A DNA stretch of 24,540 nt from a virus: the IMG/VR virus record IMGVR_UViG_3300048555_000012, positions 1 through 24,540 of that record. One strand, given 5' to 3'. The number at the start of each line of letters is the position of its first letter. Positions within the stretch are counted from its first letter, which is position 1. Below the pieces are notes generated by a model that saw only the letters and a program-made list of their open reading frames with translations, was not told the DNA's origin and did not search any database. The translations under genes were made by a program, and so were the position numbers. Shown here piece after piece: positions 9,731 through 16,945 of this stretch.

Positions 9731-11830
9731 ATGGCAAACAGTTTTGTAAGGTATACAGGTGATGGCAGCACAGCTACCTATTCTGTACCTTTTAGCTATA
9801 GGGCACAAGAAGATGTCTCTATTACTATAGATGGTGTTGTAACTACAGCATTTACATGGAATGGTGCTGGTACACAGGTTACATTTACCACAGCTCCAGC
9901 TTCCTCTACAGCTATAGAAATCCGTAGAACCACAAGTCAGGGCACAAAGCTCGTAGATTATGCGTCAGGTTCAGTACTAACAGAATCAGATTTAGACACG
10001 GATAGTGACCAAGCGTTCTTTATGTCTCAAGAGGCTATTGATGACGCTGGTGACGTAATTAAGTTATCTAACGCTAACTTTCAATGGGACACACAGAATA
10101 AACGTTTAACTAACGTAGCTGACCCAACATCAGCTCAAGACGCAGCTACTAAGAATTATTTAGAAACCACATGGCTATCAGCTAGTGATAAAGCCAATAT
10201 TAACACTGTGTCAGGAATAGCCAGTGCTGTAAGCACAGTATCAGGTAACACTACTAATGTTAATACTGTAGCGGGCATATCCAGCAACGTTACAACAACA
10301 GCTGGGATTGCTGGTAATATTACCACAACAGCTGGTATCAGCTCAGACGTTACTTCTGTAGCAACTAATGCTAGTAATGTAACAACAACAGCGGGTTCAA
10401 TAAGCAACGTAAACACAGTAGCTGGTAACATAGCTAATGTAAACACTGTTGCTACTAATATTAGTGACGTAGTTACTGTTGCTAACGACCTTAATGAAGC
10501 TATATCCGAAATAGAAACAGCGGCTAATGACCTTAATGAAACTACTTCAGAAATAGATGTAGTAGCTACTAATATTGCTAACGTTAATACTGTTGGTGGA
10601 AACATCACAAACGTTAATGCTGTAGCTGGTGAATTGTTGTTTACAGATGATTTAGGCTCAATAACAGGGGCTATAACTACAGGCACAGGAAATGACATAA
10701 ACACTGTAGCTGGTGGTCTTACTGACGTAACCACAGTAGCTTCTAGTATAAACAATGTTAACACTACAGCTGGAGCAATAGCTAATGTAAACACAGTAGC
10801 TGGTATATCTTCAGATGTAACAACAGTTTCAAGTAATGCTTCAAATGTAACAACAGTGGCTGGTATATCATCTGCTGTATCTACTGTAGCAGCTGATGGT
10901 ACAGATATTGGCGTAGTCGCTGGAGCTGTTACTAATGTTAATAATGTTGGTGGTAGTATTGCTAATGTAAACACAGTAGCTGGTATATCCAGTGATGTAA
11001 GCACAGTAGCAGCTGATGGTACAGATATAGGAACTGTCGCAACTGATATTGCAAACGTAAATACCACAGCTGGTGCAATAGCTAATGTCAATACCACAGC
11101 TGGAGCAATAGCTAATGTAAACACAGTGGCTGGAATTAGTAGTGACGTTACTTCTGTGGCGGGAATTAGCTCAAACGTAACAGCGGTAGCTAATGATTCA
11201 ACTGACATAGGAACAGTAGCTTCTGATATTGCTAATGTTAATACAACAGCTGGAGCAATAGCTAATGTAAATACTGTAGCTTCTAATATTGCTGGTGTTA
11301 ACAGTTTTGCAGACAGATACAGAATAGGTTCGTCTGACCCAACATCTAGTTTAGATGAAGGTGATTTAGCGTACAACAGTACAGATAATGCTCTTAAATA
11401 TTACAATGGTTCATCTTGGGCTAGTATAAGTGCTGGTCTTACAGATATTGTTGGAGATGTTACACCACAACTAGGTGGTAACTTAGATTTAAACTCTAAT
11501 AATATTAGCGGTACAGGTAGTATATCTTGTAGTGGTAATGTAGGTATTGGTACAACTTCTCCTTCTGAAGAACTACATATTTCAAAAAGCTCAGATGTTA
11601 GAATTGCATTAGAAAATACTTCTAATCGTAGATACGATATAATTTCAGGCGATTCAGGAGAGTTTAGAATTTTTGATACTGCTGTTGGAGAACGTATACG
11701 TATCGACAACAATGGTAATGTAGGTATAGGTACAAGTAATCCTACTGCAAAATTAACAGTATCAGGGGATTTAGTAGTAGAAACTATTGATGGAACTAAT
11801 TTACAAATTGACTTTGGAGGCTTAACTTAA
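9731..11830 (+). CDS. gp17: Tail fibre protein with T7 gp17-type N-terminus and decapeptide-repeat shaft
   Basis: 699 residues. Residues 1-145 match the T7 tail fibre N-terminal domain that attaches the fibre to the tail: DGSTATYSVPFSYRAQ, IEIRRTTSQGTKLVDYASGS, then the helix and RLTNVADPTSAQDAATKNY. Residues 158-523 are a ten-residue repeat with consensus near NTVAGISSNV. The C-terminal part holds LGGNLDLNSNNISG and two copies of the GNVGIGT(T/S)xP motif common in phage fibre tips. The T7 C-terminal tip is not present, so receptor binding is probably done here or by the next two genes. The ribosome binding site is GAGGAAA at 9721-9727. The stop overlaps the next start. Confidence 0.9.
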   Translation: MANSFVRYTGDGSTATYSVPFSYRAQEDVSITIDGVVTTAFTWNGAGTQVTFTTAPASSTAIEIRRTTSQGTKLVDYASGSVLTESDLDTDSDQAFFMSQEAIDDAGDVIKLSNANFQWDTQNKRLTNVADPTSAQDAATKNYLETTWLSASDKANINTVSGIASAVSTVSGNTTNVNTVAGISSNVTTTAGIAGNITTTAGISSDVTSVATNASNVTTTAGSISNVNTVAGNIANVNTVATNISDVVTVANDLNEAISEIETAANDLNETTSEIDVVATNIANVNTVGGNITNVNAVAGELLFTDDLGSITGAITTGTGNDINTVAGGLTDVTTVASSINNVNTTAGAIANVNTVAGISSDVTTVSSNASNVTTVAGISSAVSTVAADGTDIGVVAGAVTNVNNVGGSIANVNTVAGISSDVSTVAADGTDIGTVATDIANVNTTAGAIANVNTTAGAIANVNTVAGISSDVTSVAGISSNVTAVANDSTDIGTVASDIANVNTTAGAIANVNTVASNIAGVNSFADRYRIGSSDPTSSLDEGDLAYNSTDNALKYYNGSSWASISAGLTDIVGDVTPQLGGNLDLNSNNISGTGSISCSGNVGIGTTSPSEELHISKSSDVRIALENTSNRRYDIISGDSGEFRIFDTAVGERIRIDNNGNVGIGTSNPTAKLTVSGDLVVETIDGTNLQIDFGGLT
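10202..11299 (+). repeat. 30-bp-period coding repeat in the tail fibre shaft
   Basis: About 36 consecutive or slightly degenerate 30-nt units encode decapeptides such as NTVAGISSNV, TTTAGISSDV, TSVATNASNV and NTVAGNIANV. A divergent patch lies near 10470-10560 and another near 10620-10700. Hydrophobic residues recur at fixed positions, fitting a fibrous trimeric shaft. Some DNA units are nearly identical (around 10764-10805 and 11086-11127), so recombination could change shaft length. Confidence 0.85.
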
Positions 11831-12645
11831 TGGCAAAACTATTACAACACAGAGGTGGCACAACCTCAGAACATTCATCATTTACAGGTGCAGTAAGAGA
11901 AGTTACTGTTGATACCGATTTAAAAACATTAAGAGTACATGATGGCTCTACTGCTGGTGGTACACAACTAGCAAGATTATCAGATGTAACTGGTACAACT
12001 TCTGTTGGTACACTTTCATCTTTAACAGTAAGTGGAGACGCAACTTTTGATACATCTACATTAAAAGTAGATTCTACAAACAATAGAGTAGGTATAGGAA
12101 CTGCAAGTCCAGCACACGATTTGGTTGTAACAAGTGCTAGTGGTGACGCAACATTACAAATTTTATGCCCTACTACTTCTGATAGCTCACAAATATTCTT
12201 TGGTGATACTGGTGATGAAAACATAGGTGTATTACATTATGACCATAGTCTTAATGCTTTTAGATTCAATGTTAATAATGGCGAAGAAATGAGACTAGAA
12301 TCTGATGGCGACTTACATGTAGATGGAGATGTCATTGCTTTTTCAACTACAGTTTCTGATGTTGCACTTAAAACAGATATACAAATGATACCTAATGCAC
12401 TAGATAAAATTGATGAAGTCAGAGGTGTTACATTTACAAGACACAATGGACAAAAATCTGCTGGTATCATTGCACAAGAATTAGAAAAAGTTTTACCTGA
12501 GGCGGTTAGAGAAAAAGAACTTAAACTTGTAGATGGTAAAAAATATAAAACAGTAGAGTATGATGCAATTCATGGTTTACTAATTAACTGTATTAAAGAA
12601 CTCAAAGAGCAAATTAAGGAGTTAAAGAATGGCTTTACAAAGTAG
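11830..12645 (+). CDS. Tail fibre/spike protein with C-terminal peptidase S74 chaperone domain
   Basis: 271 residues, TAATG-coupled to the main fibre gene. The N-terminus (MAKLLQHRGGTTSEHSSFTGAVREVTVDTDLKTLRVHDGS) is the short repeat-like module seen in marine phage fibres, where a collagen- or hyaluronate-like phage protein motif is common. The middle carries RVGIGTASP, matching the GNVGIGT units of the preceding gene. From about residue 177 the protein has the S74 intramolecular chaperone signature: SDVALKTDI, then GVTFTRHNGQKSAGIIAQELEKVLPEAV and a YDAIHGLLINCIKELK coiled-coil end. In this family the chaperone helps trimerise the fibre and then cuts itself off just before the conserved Ser; Ser and the Lys of SDVALK are both present. 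Confidence 0.85.
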   Translation: MAKLLQHRGGTTSEHSSFTGAVREVTVDTDLKTLRVHDGSTAGGTQLARLSDVTGTTSVGTLSSLTVSGDATFDTSTLKVDSTNNRVGIGTASPAHDLVVTSASGDATLQILCPTTSDSSQIFFGDTGDENIGVLHYDHSLNAFRFNVNNGEEMRLESDGDLHVDGDVIAFSTTVSDVALKTDIQMIPNALDKIDEVRGVTFTRHNGQKSAGIIAQELEKVLPEAVREKELKLVDGKKYKTVEYDAIHGLLINCIKELKEQIKELKNGFTK

Positions 12646-13189
12646 TGGTCAAATATCTTTAAGTCAAATAGCTACAGAATTTGGTGGCTCTGCACCTCAC
12701 AGTTTATCTGAATACTATGGTAATGGTAATGCACCAGCTAGTGGTGAGATACAACTAGCAGCAGATTTTTATGGAACATCAAATAACATTTCCCTTTCAA
12801 CTACAATAAATATCGGTCAACAAACACTTAAAGCTGGAATAGTAAACAAAGGATTTATAAGCTCACAAGGAAGAACTGTAGGTACAACTAATGATAATGC
12901 TAATGGAACAACAACTACAATTGGAAGTATCGGCAATAACAGTTATGGTTCTGGTGTTGTAGAGGCACTATATGTTACTGAGGGTACAACTGTAGGCGGA
13001 CATATGCACTTTGAAATATCAACCTCTCAAAGTAATTGGTCATCTATTACTGTAAATGGAAATACTTATTATCGTGTATCTTTTTCTAATGATGCTAATC
13101 AACTTTTTACAATAAGTGTAGGTGGTCAAAATCAAACAGGCAACGTATTTGGTAGTAGTGGCACAATAAACTTTTCAATAAACGCATAG
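12629..13189 (+). CDS. Probable tail-associated protein with marine phage N-terminal module
   Basis: 186 residues, starting 17 nt inside the previous gene with a strong AAGGAG (12616-12621). The opening MALQSSGQISLSQIATEFGG followed by APHSLSEYYG is a module often found at the start of marine phage tail or adhesion proteins; that recognition is from memory of the pattern. The remainder is rich in Gly, Asn, Ser and Thr and in alternating beta-type residues, with no Cys and no catalytic motif, as in a beta-structured surface protein. Position suggests a fibre tip or host-recognition component. The exact function is not known. Confidence 0.6.
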   Translation: MALQSSGQISLSQIATEFGGSAPHSLSEYYGNGNAPASGEIQLAADFYGTSNNISLSTTINIGQQTLKAGIVNKGFISSQGRTVGTTNDNANGTTTTIGSIGNNSYGSGVVEALYVTEGTTVGGHMHFEISTSQSNWSSITVNGNTYYRVSFSNDANQLFTISVGGQNQTGNVFGSSGTINFSINA

Positions 13190-13197
13190 GGAAAATA

Positions 13198-13725
13198 ATG
13201 GCATATACATTTACAGAAAAAACATTTACAACAGGTTCTACATTCGATTCTTTGTATACAGATAGTCTTGGTTCTTTTGAAAATGGAACAGTAGTTTTTA
13301 ATAATTCAGATACTGCTGATGAGAAAAAAGAATTTTTAATAAATTTAATGTGTAATCAAAATTATCATAATATGAAAAATATAGAAGTAGCTAAAGATGG
13401 TGTAGTTTGTATGTGGATTCAAGGCAAATTTATAGACAATATTTTTACATGGGAAAATGTAATGGTTGGTAAAATAAATAATAGTAAAGCATGGACATAT
13501 ACAAATGAATTTCATCAAGCACATAAAGATTGGATTCAATCAATAGGCGGTACTAAGTTTGCACTTGAATGTGTAAAAGGAGCTGAAATAGATACTTATT
13601 TTACACAAGGAACTACTGATGGAGTTTGTTTAGGCTCTTTAACTATAGAAGATTTAGCATACATAGGCTCTGAAGATTATACAAGTAACTTACCAACTAT
13701 GAAAAGAATGACATGGGAATACTAA
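13198..13725 (+). CDS. Unrecognised protein between tail fibre and desaturase genes
   Basis: 175 residues; a weak AGGGAAA precedes the ATG. I do not recognise the family. It starts with a Thr/Phe-rich segment (YTFTEKTFTTGSTFDSLYTDSLG), then has a mixed alpha/beta character with several Trp and three Cys. The C-terminal stretch HKDWIQSIGGTKFALECVKG, with the strands around it, vaguely resembles the last helix and strand of a GNAT acetyltransferase, but no acetyl-CoA loop is clear. Base composition is strikingly AT-rich (8 G/C in the 60 nt at 13321-13380), like the desaturase genes that follow 1 nt downstream. It may have arrived with them, or it may be a further tail component. Confidence 0.55.
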   Translation: MAYTFTEKTFTTGSTFDSLYTDSLGSFENGTVVFNNSDTADEKKEFLINLMCNQNYHNMKNIEVAKDGVVCMWIQGKFIDNIFTWENVMVGKINNSKAWTYTNEFHQAHKDWIQSIGGTKFALECVKGAEIDTYFTQGTTDGVCLGSLTIEDLAYIGSEDYTSNLPTMKRMTWEY

Positions 13726-13726
13726 T

Positions 13727-14410
13727 GTGGCACTTACATTATTATTTGGAGTTTACTTCTTACTAGCATTATATTCTTTTGTAGCATTATCTTGGTTACA
13801 ACTTCTATACACATACATACTTTTTTATTTTCTACTAGAGTTTGTAATGAGTTTGTTTATACACAGATGGGCTACACATAATCTATGGAATCCACCAGTA
13901 TGGTTTCAAAACATAATGAGTGTAGTATCTATGACTGCATTAATTGGAACACCAATATCTTATGCAGCATGGCATAGAAATCATCATAAACATTTTGATA
14001 CTAATAAAGACCCTCATAGTCCTAAGTACAAAAACTGGTTTAATATTATATTTAGAACACATGAACAAGAATCTAATATTAAACTTGTTACAGATAGGCT
14101 AAGAAATAAATGGCAATTATATTTAACTAAATATGAAACAACGTTGGTTTACGTGTTCAATGCTATTCTTTTCTTAGTCCTACCTATTGAATGGTTTTTA
14201 ATTTGGGTAACAGCAGTAGCTATGACTACATTTTGGGTAATGTCAGTTACAGGTATTATGTGTCATCTAGGTAAAGTAAAAGATGTACCTTATATGTACC
14301 CATTTGCATTTTCAGAATCATTTCATAAACAACATCACATAGAACCTAAATTAAAACATTGTAAGTTTGACCCTTGGGTTTGGATAATTAATAAACTGAG
14401 GTGGACATGA
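13727..14410 (+). CDS. Fatty acid desaturase 1 (membrane-bound, acyl-CoA delta-9 type fold)
   Basis: 227 residues, GTG start placed directly after the previous stop. Members of this family use a di-iron centre held by histidine boxes to introduce a double bond into fatty acyl chains in the membrane. All boxes are visible: HRWATH (46-51), HRNHHKH (83-89) and FHKQHH (199-204), plus an isolated His in MCHLG (180). Long hydrophobic stretches at about 3-44, 62-80 and 138-178 give the usual four-helix membrane layout. The protein is shorter than bacterial enzymes (typically 270-400 aa), with trimmed ends. Substrate and regiospecificity cannot be read from sequence. First gene of a three-desaturase run. 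Confidence 0.88.
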   Translation: MALTLLFGVYFLLALYSFVALSWLQLLYTYILFYFLLEFVMSLFIHRWATHNLWNPPVWFQNIMSVVSMTALIGTPISYAAWHRNHHKHFDTNKDPHSPKYKNWFNIIFRTHEQESNIKLVTDRLRNKWQLYLTKYETTLVYVFNAILFLVLPIEWFLIWVTAVAMTTFWVMSVTGIMCHLGKVKDVPYMYPFAFSESFHKQHHIEPKLKHCKFDPWVWIINKLRWT

Positions 14411-15153
14411 ACCATGCAAGAGGTGTGCAATTACTAGCATTAATAAATCATATAATAGCTATAGCTGGTTGTATTTATTATCCTCAATATATTATATATG
14501 GATTAATAGCTTGGGGTGTAGTAAATATATTTTCAACTAATATAGCTTTACACAGATTTATGTGTCACAGAAGTTTTGAAACAACACCTATAAAAGAAAA
14601 GATTTTAAAATATCTTACAGTAATATCAGCGTTTGGTAGTCCTTTATCTTGGGCTGCTATGCACAGATACCACCACAAACATTCTGGAAGTTTAGAAGAT
14701 AATGAGTCACCTAAAAATATAGGTTACATAAGAGCGTGGCTGACTTTATATGACCCAATTATTGTTCCTAAAACAATGGTAAAAGATATTTTAAAAGATA
14801 AAGATTATATGTTTATAACTAAACATTATTGGTTTTTATTGTTTAGTTGGATATTTGTTTTATATTTAATAGACCCTCTATTAGGAATATTTGCTTTTAG
14901 CTTTCCAGCAGCATGTATATATCAAGCAGCTGGTGCATTTGCAGTAATACCACATTGTAAATATTTTGGATATAAAGTTGTTGAATCAAGAAGAGACTGC
15001 ACTGCAGTTAATTCACCTTTAACAAGTTTAGTTAGTTGGGGTGAAGGATGGCATAACTACCATCACACAATATCAAAAGATTATAGACATGGACACAAGT
15101 GGTGGGAGTTAGACCCTTCTGCATGGATAATTGAAAGGTTGTTTTTAAAATGA
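14407..15153 (+). CDS. Fatty acid desaturase 2 (acyl-CoA delta-9 type)
   Basis: 248 residues from ATG 14407, chosen over GTG 14401 because it forms an ATGA overlap with the upstream stop and GAGGTGG (14398-14404) then serves as its ribosome binding site. Of the three it looks most like classical stearoyl-CoA delta-9 desaturases: HRFMCH (49-54), HRYHHKH (86-92) and GEGWHNYHH (212-220), preceded by NSPLTSLVSW, a region that is NSxxH in classical enzymes. An additional His lies at VIPHCKYFG. Hydrophobic blocks at about 7-48, 68-85 and 140-183 are the membrane segments. The likely role is to change host membrane acyl chains during infection. Confidence 0.9.
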   Translation: MNHARGVQLLALINHIIAIAGCIYYPQYIIYGLIAWGVVNIFSTNIALHRFMCHRSFETTPIKEKILKYLTVISAFGSPLSWAAMHRYHHKHSGSLEDNESPKNIGYIRAWLTLYDPIIVPKTMVKDILKDKDYMFITKHYWFLLFSWIFVLYLIDPLLGIFAFSFPAACIYQAAGAFAVIPHCKYFGYKVVESRRDCTAVNSPLTSLVSWGEGWHNYHHTISKDYRHGHKWWELDPSAWIIERLFLK

Positions 15154-15872
15154 GACAACATCATAAAATGTTAGCAATTCAATTTGTTATTCAAATAACA
15201 GCTATAATTGGTTTAATTTATTATCCATTTAGCTGGTCTTTGTTATTAGGTCTTATTGTTTTTCCTTTAATTTGTTTATGTTGTTATTATCATAGATACT
15301 GTTCTCACAATTCTTTTAAAACTTCTATAGAAATAGAAACAGTGGTTCATTATCTAAGCATTTTATTAATGCAAGGGTCAGCTATCTTGTGGGCAAGTAA
15401 CCACATTACACACCATAAACATTCAGATAAAGAAGGAGACCCACACCCAGCGTCTGAAGGATGGAAGACATGGTTTTGGTGGGATACATATAATAATTCT
15501 AAATTAAATGCTTTTAAAGTAAAAAAGATGTTAAAAAATCCGCTGTATAAATATACGCATAATAATTATTTTAAATTGTATTTTATTATGATGGCTACGT
15601 TAATTTTTATTAGCCCACAATTTACTGTTTATTTTGTTTTATTACCTGTTATGTATACATTTCATGCTACTAGTATTGTAAATGTATTAACACATAAATA
15701 TGGATACAGAAATTTTAATACACCTGATAAATCAACTAATTTACCATTACCTATGTTTGACTGTTTACATAACAATCACCATAAATATCCTAATAGGTAT
15801 AACACAAAAATTAAATGGTACGAATTTGATATACCCGCATTTTTAATTAAAAACGTTTTGGAGAGACCATGA
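15150..15872 (+). CDS. Fatty acid desaturase 3 (acyl-CoA delta-9 type fold)
   Basis: 240 residues, starting in an ATGA overlap with desaturase 2. Histidine boxes are HRYCSH (48-53), HITHHKH (85-91), a single His in VLTHKYG (182) and HNNHH (207-211). Hydrophobic stretches at about 7-46, 66-82 and 140-178 fit the membrane layout. Outside the boxes it shares little with the other two, so this is not a recent tandem duplication. The third box lacks the GEG that precedes it in desaturase 2. Its stop overlaps the start of the small membrane-protein gene before the holin, which ties the desaturases to the lysis block by translation coupling. Confidence 0.88.
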   Translation: MRQHHKMLAIQFVIQITAIIGLIYYPFSWSLLLGLIVFPLICLCCYYHRYCSHNSFKTSIEIETVVHYLSILLMQGSAILWASNHITHHKHSDKEGDPHPASEGWKTWFWWDTYNNSKLNAFKVKKMLKNPLYKYTHNNYFKLYFIMMATLIFISPQFTVYFVLLPVMYTFHATSIVNVLTHKYGYRNFNTPDKSTNLPLPMFDCLHNNHHKYPNRYNTKIKWYEFDIPAFLIKNVLERP

Positions 15873-16030
15873 AAGTTACATTAGAACAGTTAGCGGAAAA
15901 GCTAGACCGACTAGAGACAAAAGTAGAGTCACTACAAGCAGATGTAGCTAAAGGTAAAGGAGCAGTAAGCCTTCTTATGTGGTTAGGTGGTATAGCCAGT
16001 ATTATTGTTGGATACTTTTGGAGTAAGTAA
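15869..16030 (+). CDS. Small coiled-coil plus single-TM protein, possible holin accessory
   Basis: 53 residues. Residues 4-27 form a heptad-like charged helix (LEQLAEKLDRLETKVESLQADV) and 31-50 a membrane helix (GAVSLLMWLGGIASIIVGYF), ending WSK. This layout, N-terminal coiled coil followed by one C-terminal membrane segment, is that of XhlA-like haemolysin/holin accessory proteins, though those are somewhat longer. It is coupled at both sides (ATGA with desaturase 3, TAATG with the next gene). A lysis role is inferred from layout and neighbours. Confidence 0.6.
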   Translation: MKVTLEQLAEKLDRLETKVESLQADVAKGKGAVSLLMWLGGIASIIVGYFWSK

Positions 16031-16464
16031 TGATACCTTTTGAAGTTATTACCATGTTAGGTAGTAGTTTACTTACAGGTGTATTAAGCCTGTGGTCAGC
16101 CAGTCAAAAAGACAAGGCAGAACAACAAAAGTATTTAATACAACGTGCTGAGGTTGATAGAGCAGCCGTACAGGACGCACGTAATCACGGTGGACACTTC
16201 CAAAGTGTGACCCGTCGTTGGATGGCATTATTAGCAGTATTCTTTATTATATGTTTACCAAAGCTAGCCGTCTTTATAGACCCCTCTATTGCGGTACATC
16301 TAATGTACTTAGAGCAAGTCAAAGAAGGATGGTGGATATTTGGCTATACACAAGAGGTAACTACCTTTGCTGGTCTTACAGGTATAGTCATAACTAACGC
16401 TGATACACACTTTCTAGCTGCTGTGTCAGGATTTTACTTCGGGAGTGCAGCAGTACGTAGATGA
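16030..16464 (+). CDS. Putative holin (three membrane segments)
   Basis: 144 residues. A short hydrophobic N-terminal segment (about 4-23) is followed by a charged helix (KDKAEQQKYLIQRAEVDRAAVQDARNHGGHFQS), a second membrane helix (about 64-81, WMALLAVFFIICLPKLAVFI) and a third at about 110-140 ending GFYFGSAAVRR. The arrangement and the TRRWMALLAV motif resemble the 3TM holin family associated with gene transfer agents and marine phages. It would form the inner-membrane lesion that sets lysis time. Position, between the desaturases and terminase, is the T7 lysis locus (gp17.5 holin before gp18). No Cys-rich or enzymatic motif. Confidence 0.6.
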   Translation: MIPFEVITMLGSSLLTGVLSLWSASQKDKAEQQKYLIQRAEVDRAAVQDARNHGGHFQSVTRRWMALLAVFFIICLPKLAVFIDPSIAVHLMYLEQVKEGWWIFGYTQEVTTFAGLTGIVITNADTHFLAAVSGFYFGSAAVRR

Positions 16465-16733
16465 AAATAAATGACCAATCATTAATTACCATACCTGTTA
16501 AAAACTTATTAGCATTAATAGCTATTACAGCTGTATCTGTATGGGCGTACTTTGGTATAGAAGAAAGATTAGCTTTCTTAGAATACAACTACAAAATGCT
16601 ACAAGTAGAAGTAGAAGAAAATGATACTTGGATAGATGACTTTCAACCACCATCACAAGTTTTAGAGACTGTAAAAAGGGTTCGTGACTTAGAACTTAAG
16701 GTAAGAGAATTAGAAGTTAAAGGACAAAAATAA
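16461..16733 (+). CDS. Single-TM coiled-coil protein, possible Rz-like inner-membrane spanin
   Basis: 90 residues. One membrane segment near residues 11-30 (VKNLLALIAITAVSVWAYFG) is followed by a hydrophilic, helical domain with two coiled-coil stretches (about 34-53 and 67-88). T7 encodes its spanin Rz (gp18.5) next to the terminase genes; an N-terminal anchor plus periplasmic coiled coil is the inner-membrane spanin layout. No lipoprotein Rz1 is seen embedded in another frame, so the role is tentative. Overlaps: ATGA with the holin-like gene and TAATG with the small terminase. Confidence 0.5.
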   Translation: MKINDQSLITIPVKNLLALIAITAVSVWAYFGIEERLAFLEYNYKMLQVEVEENDTWIDDFQPPSQVLETVKRVRDLELKVRELEVKGQK

Positions 16734-16945
16734 TGACAGAACAAAATGAACAAATAGAAAAGATAGTAGAAGAGTTACCTGTATTACTGGTGGCTCATGC
16801 TTATAGGAAGCTCAAGTCAGGTGATGAAATATCTGCAAGTGAGATGAAGGTATGCTTAGATATCTGTAAGACTTACTCAAGTCCTGATATCGTAGAAAAA
16901 GCTAACAACATACTAGAGGACTTACCGTTCGACACAGATGAATAA
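16733..16945 (+). CDS. terS: Terminase small subunit (T7 gp18-like)
   Basis: 70 residues, acidic, mostly helical, immediately upstream of and overlapping the large terminase by 8 nt. T7 gp18 is 89 residues. The stretch LLVAHAYRKLKSGDEISASEMKVCLDICKTY resembles small terminases of marine T7-like phages, in which a helix-turn-helix-like region recognises concatemer DNA and feeds it to the motor. There is no independent diagnostic motif, so the call depends strongly on the neighbouring large subunit. Confidence 0.75.
   Translation: MTEQNEQIEKIVEELPVLLVAHAYRKLKSGDEISASEMKVCLDICKTYSSPDIVEKANNILEDLPFDTDE

Noticed and set aside
10156-11376. 406-codon open frame on the minus strand
   Set aside because: It is the antisense shadow of the decapeptide-repeat region of the tail fibre. 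The repeats keep the frame open and the protein is itself a low-complexity repeat.
14401-14406. GTG 14401 as start of desaturase 2
   Set aside because: The GTG is part of the ribosome binding site of the ATG at 14407, which forms a typical ATGA overlap.
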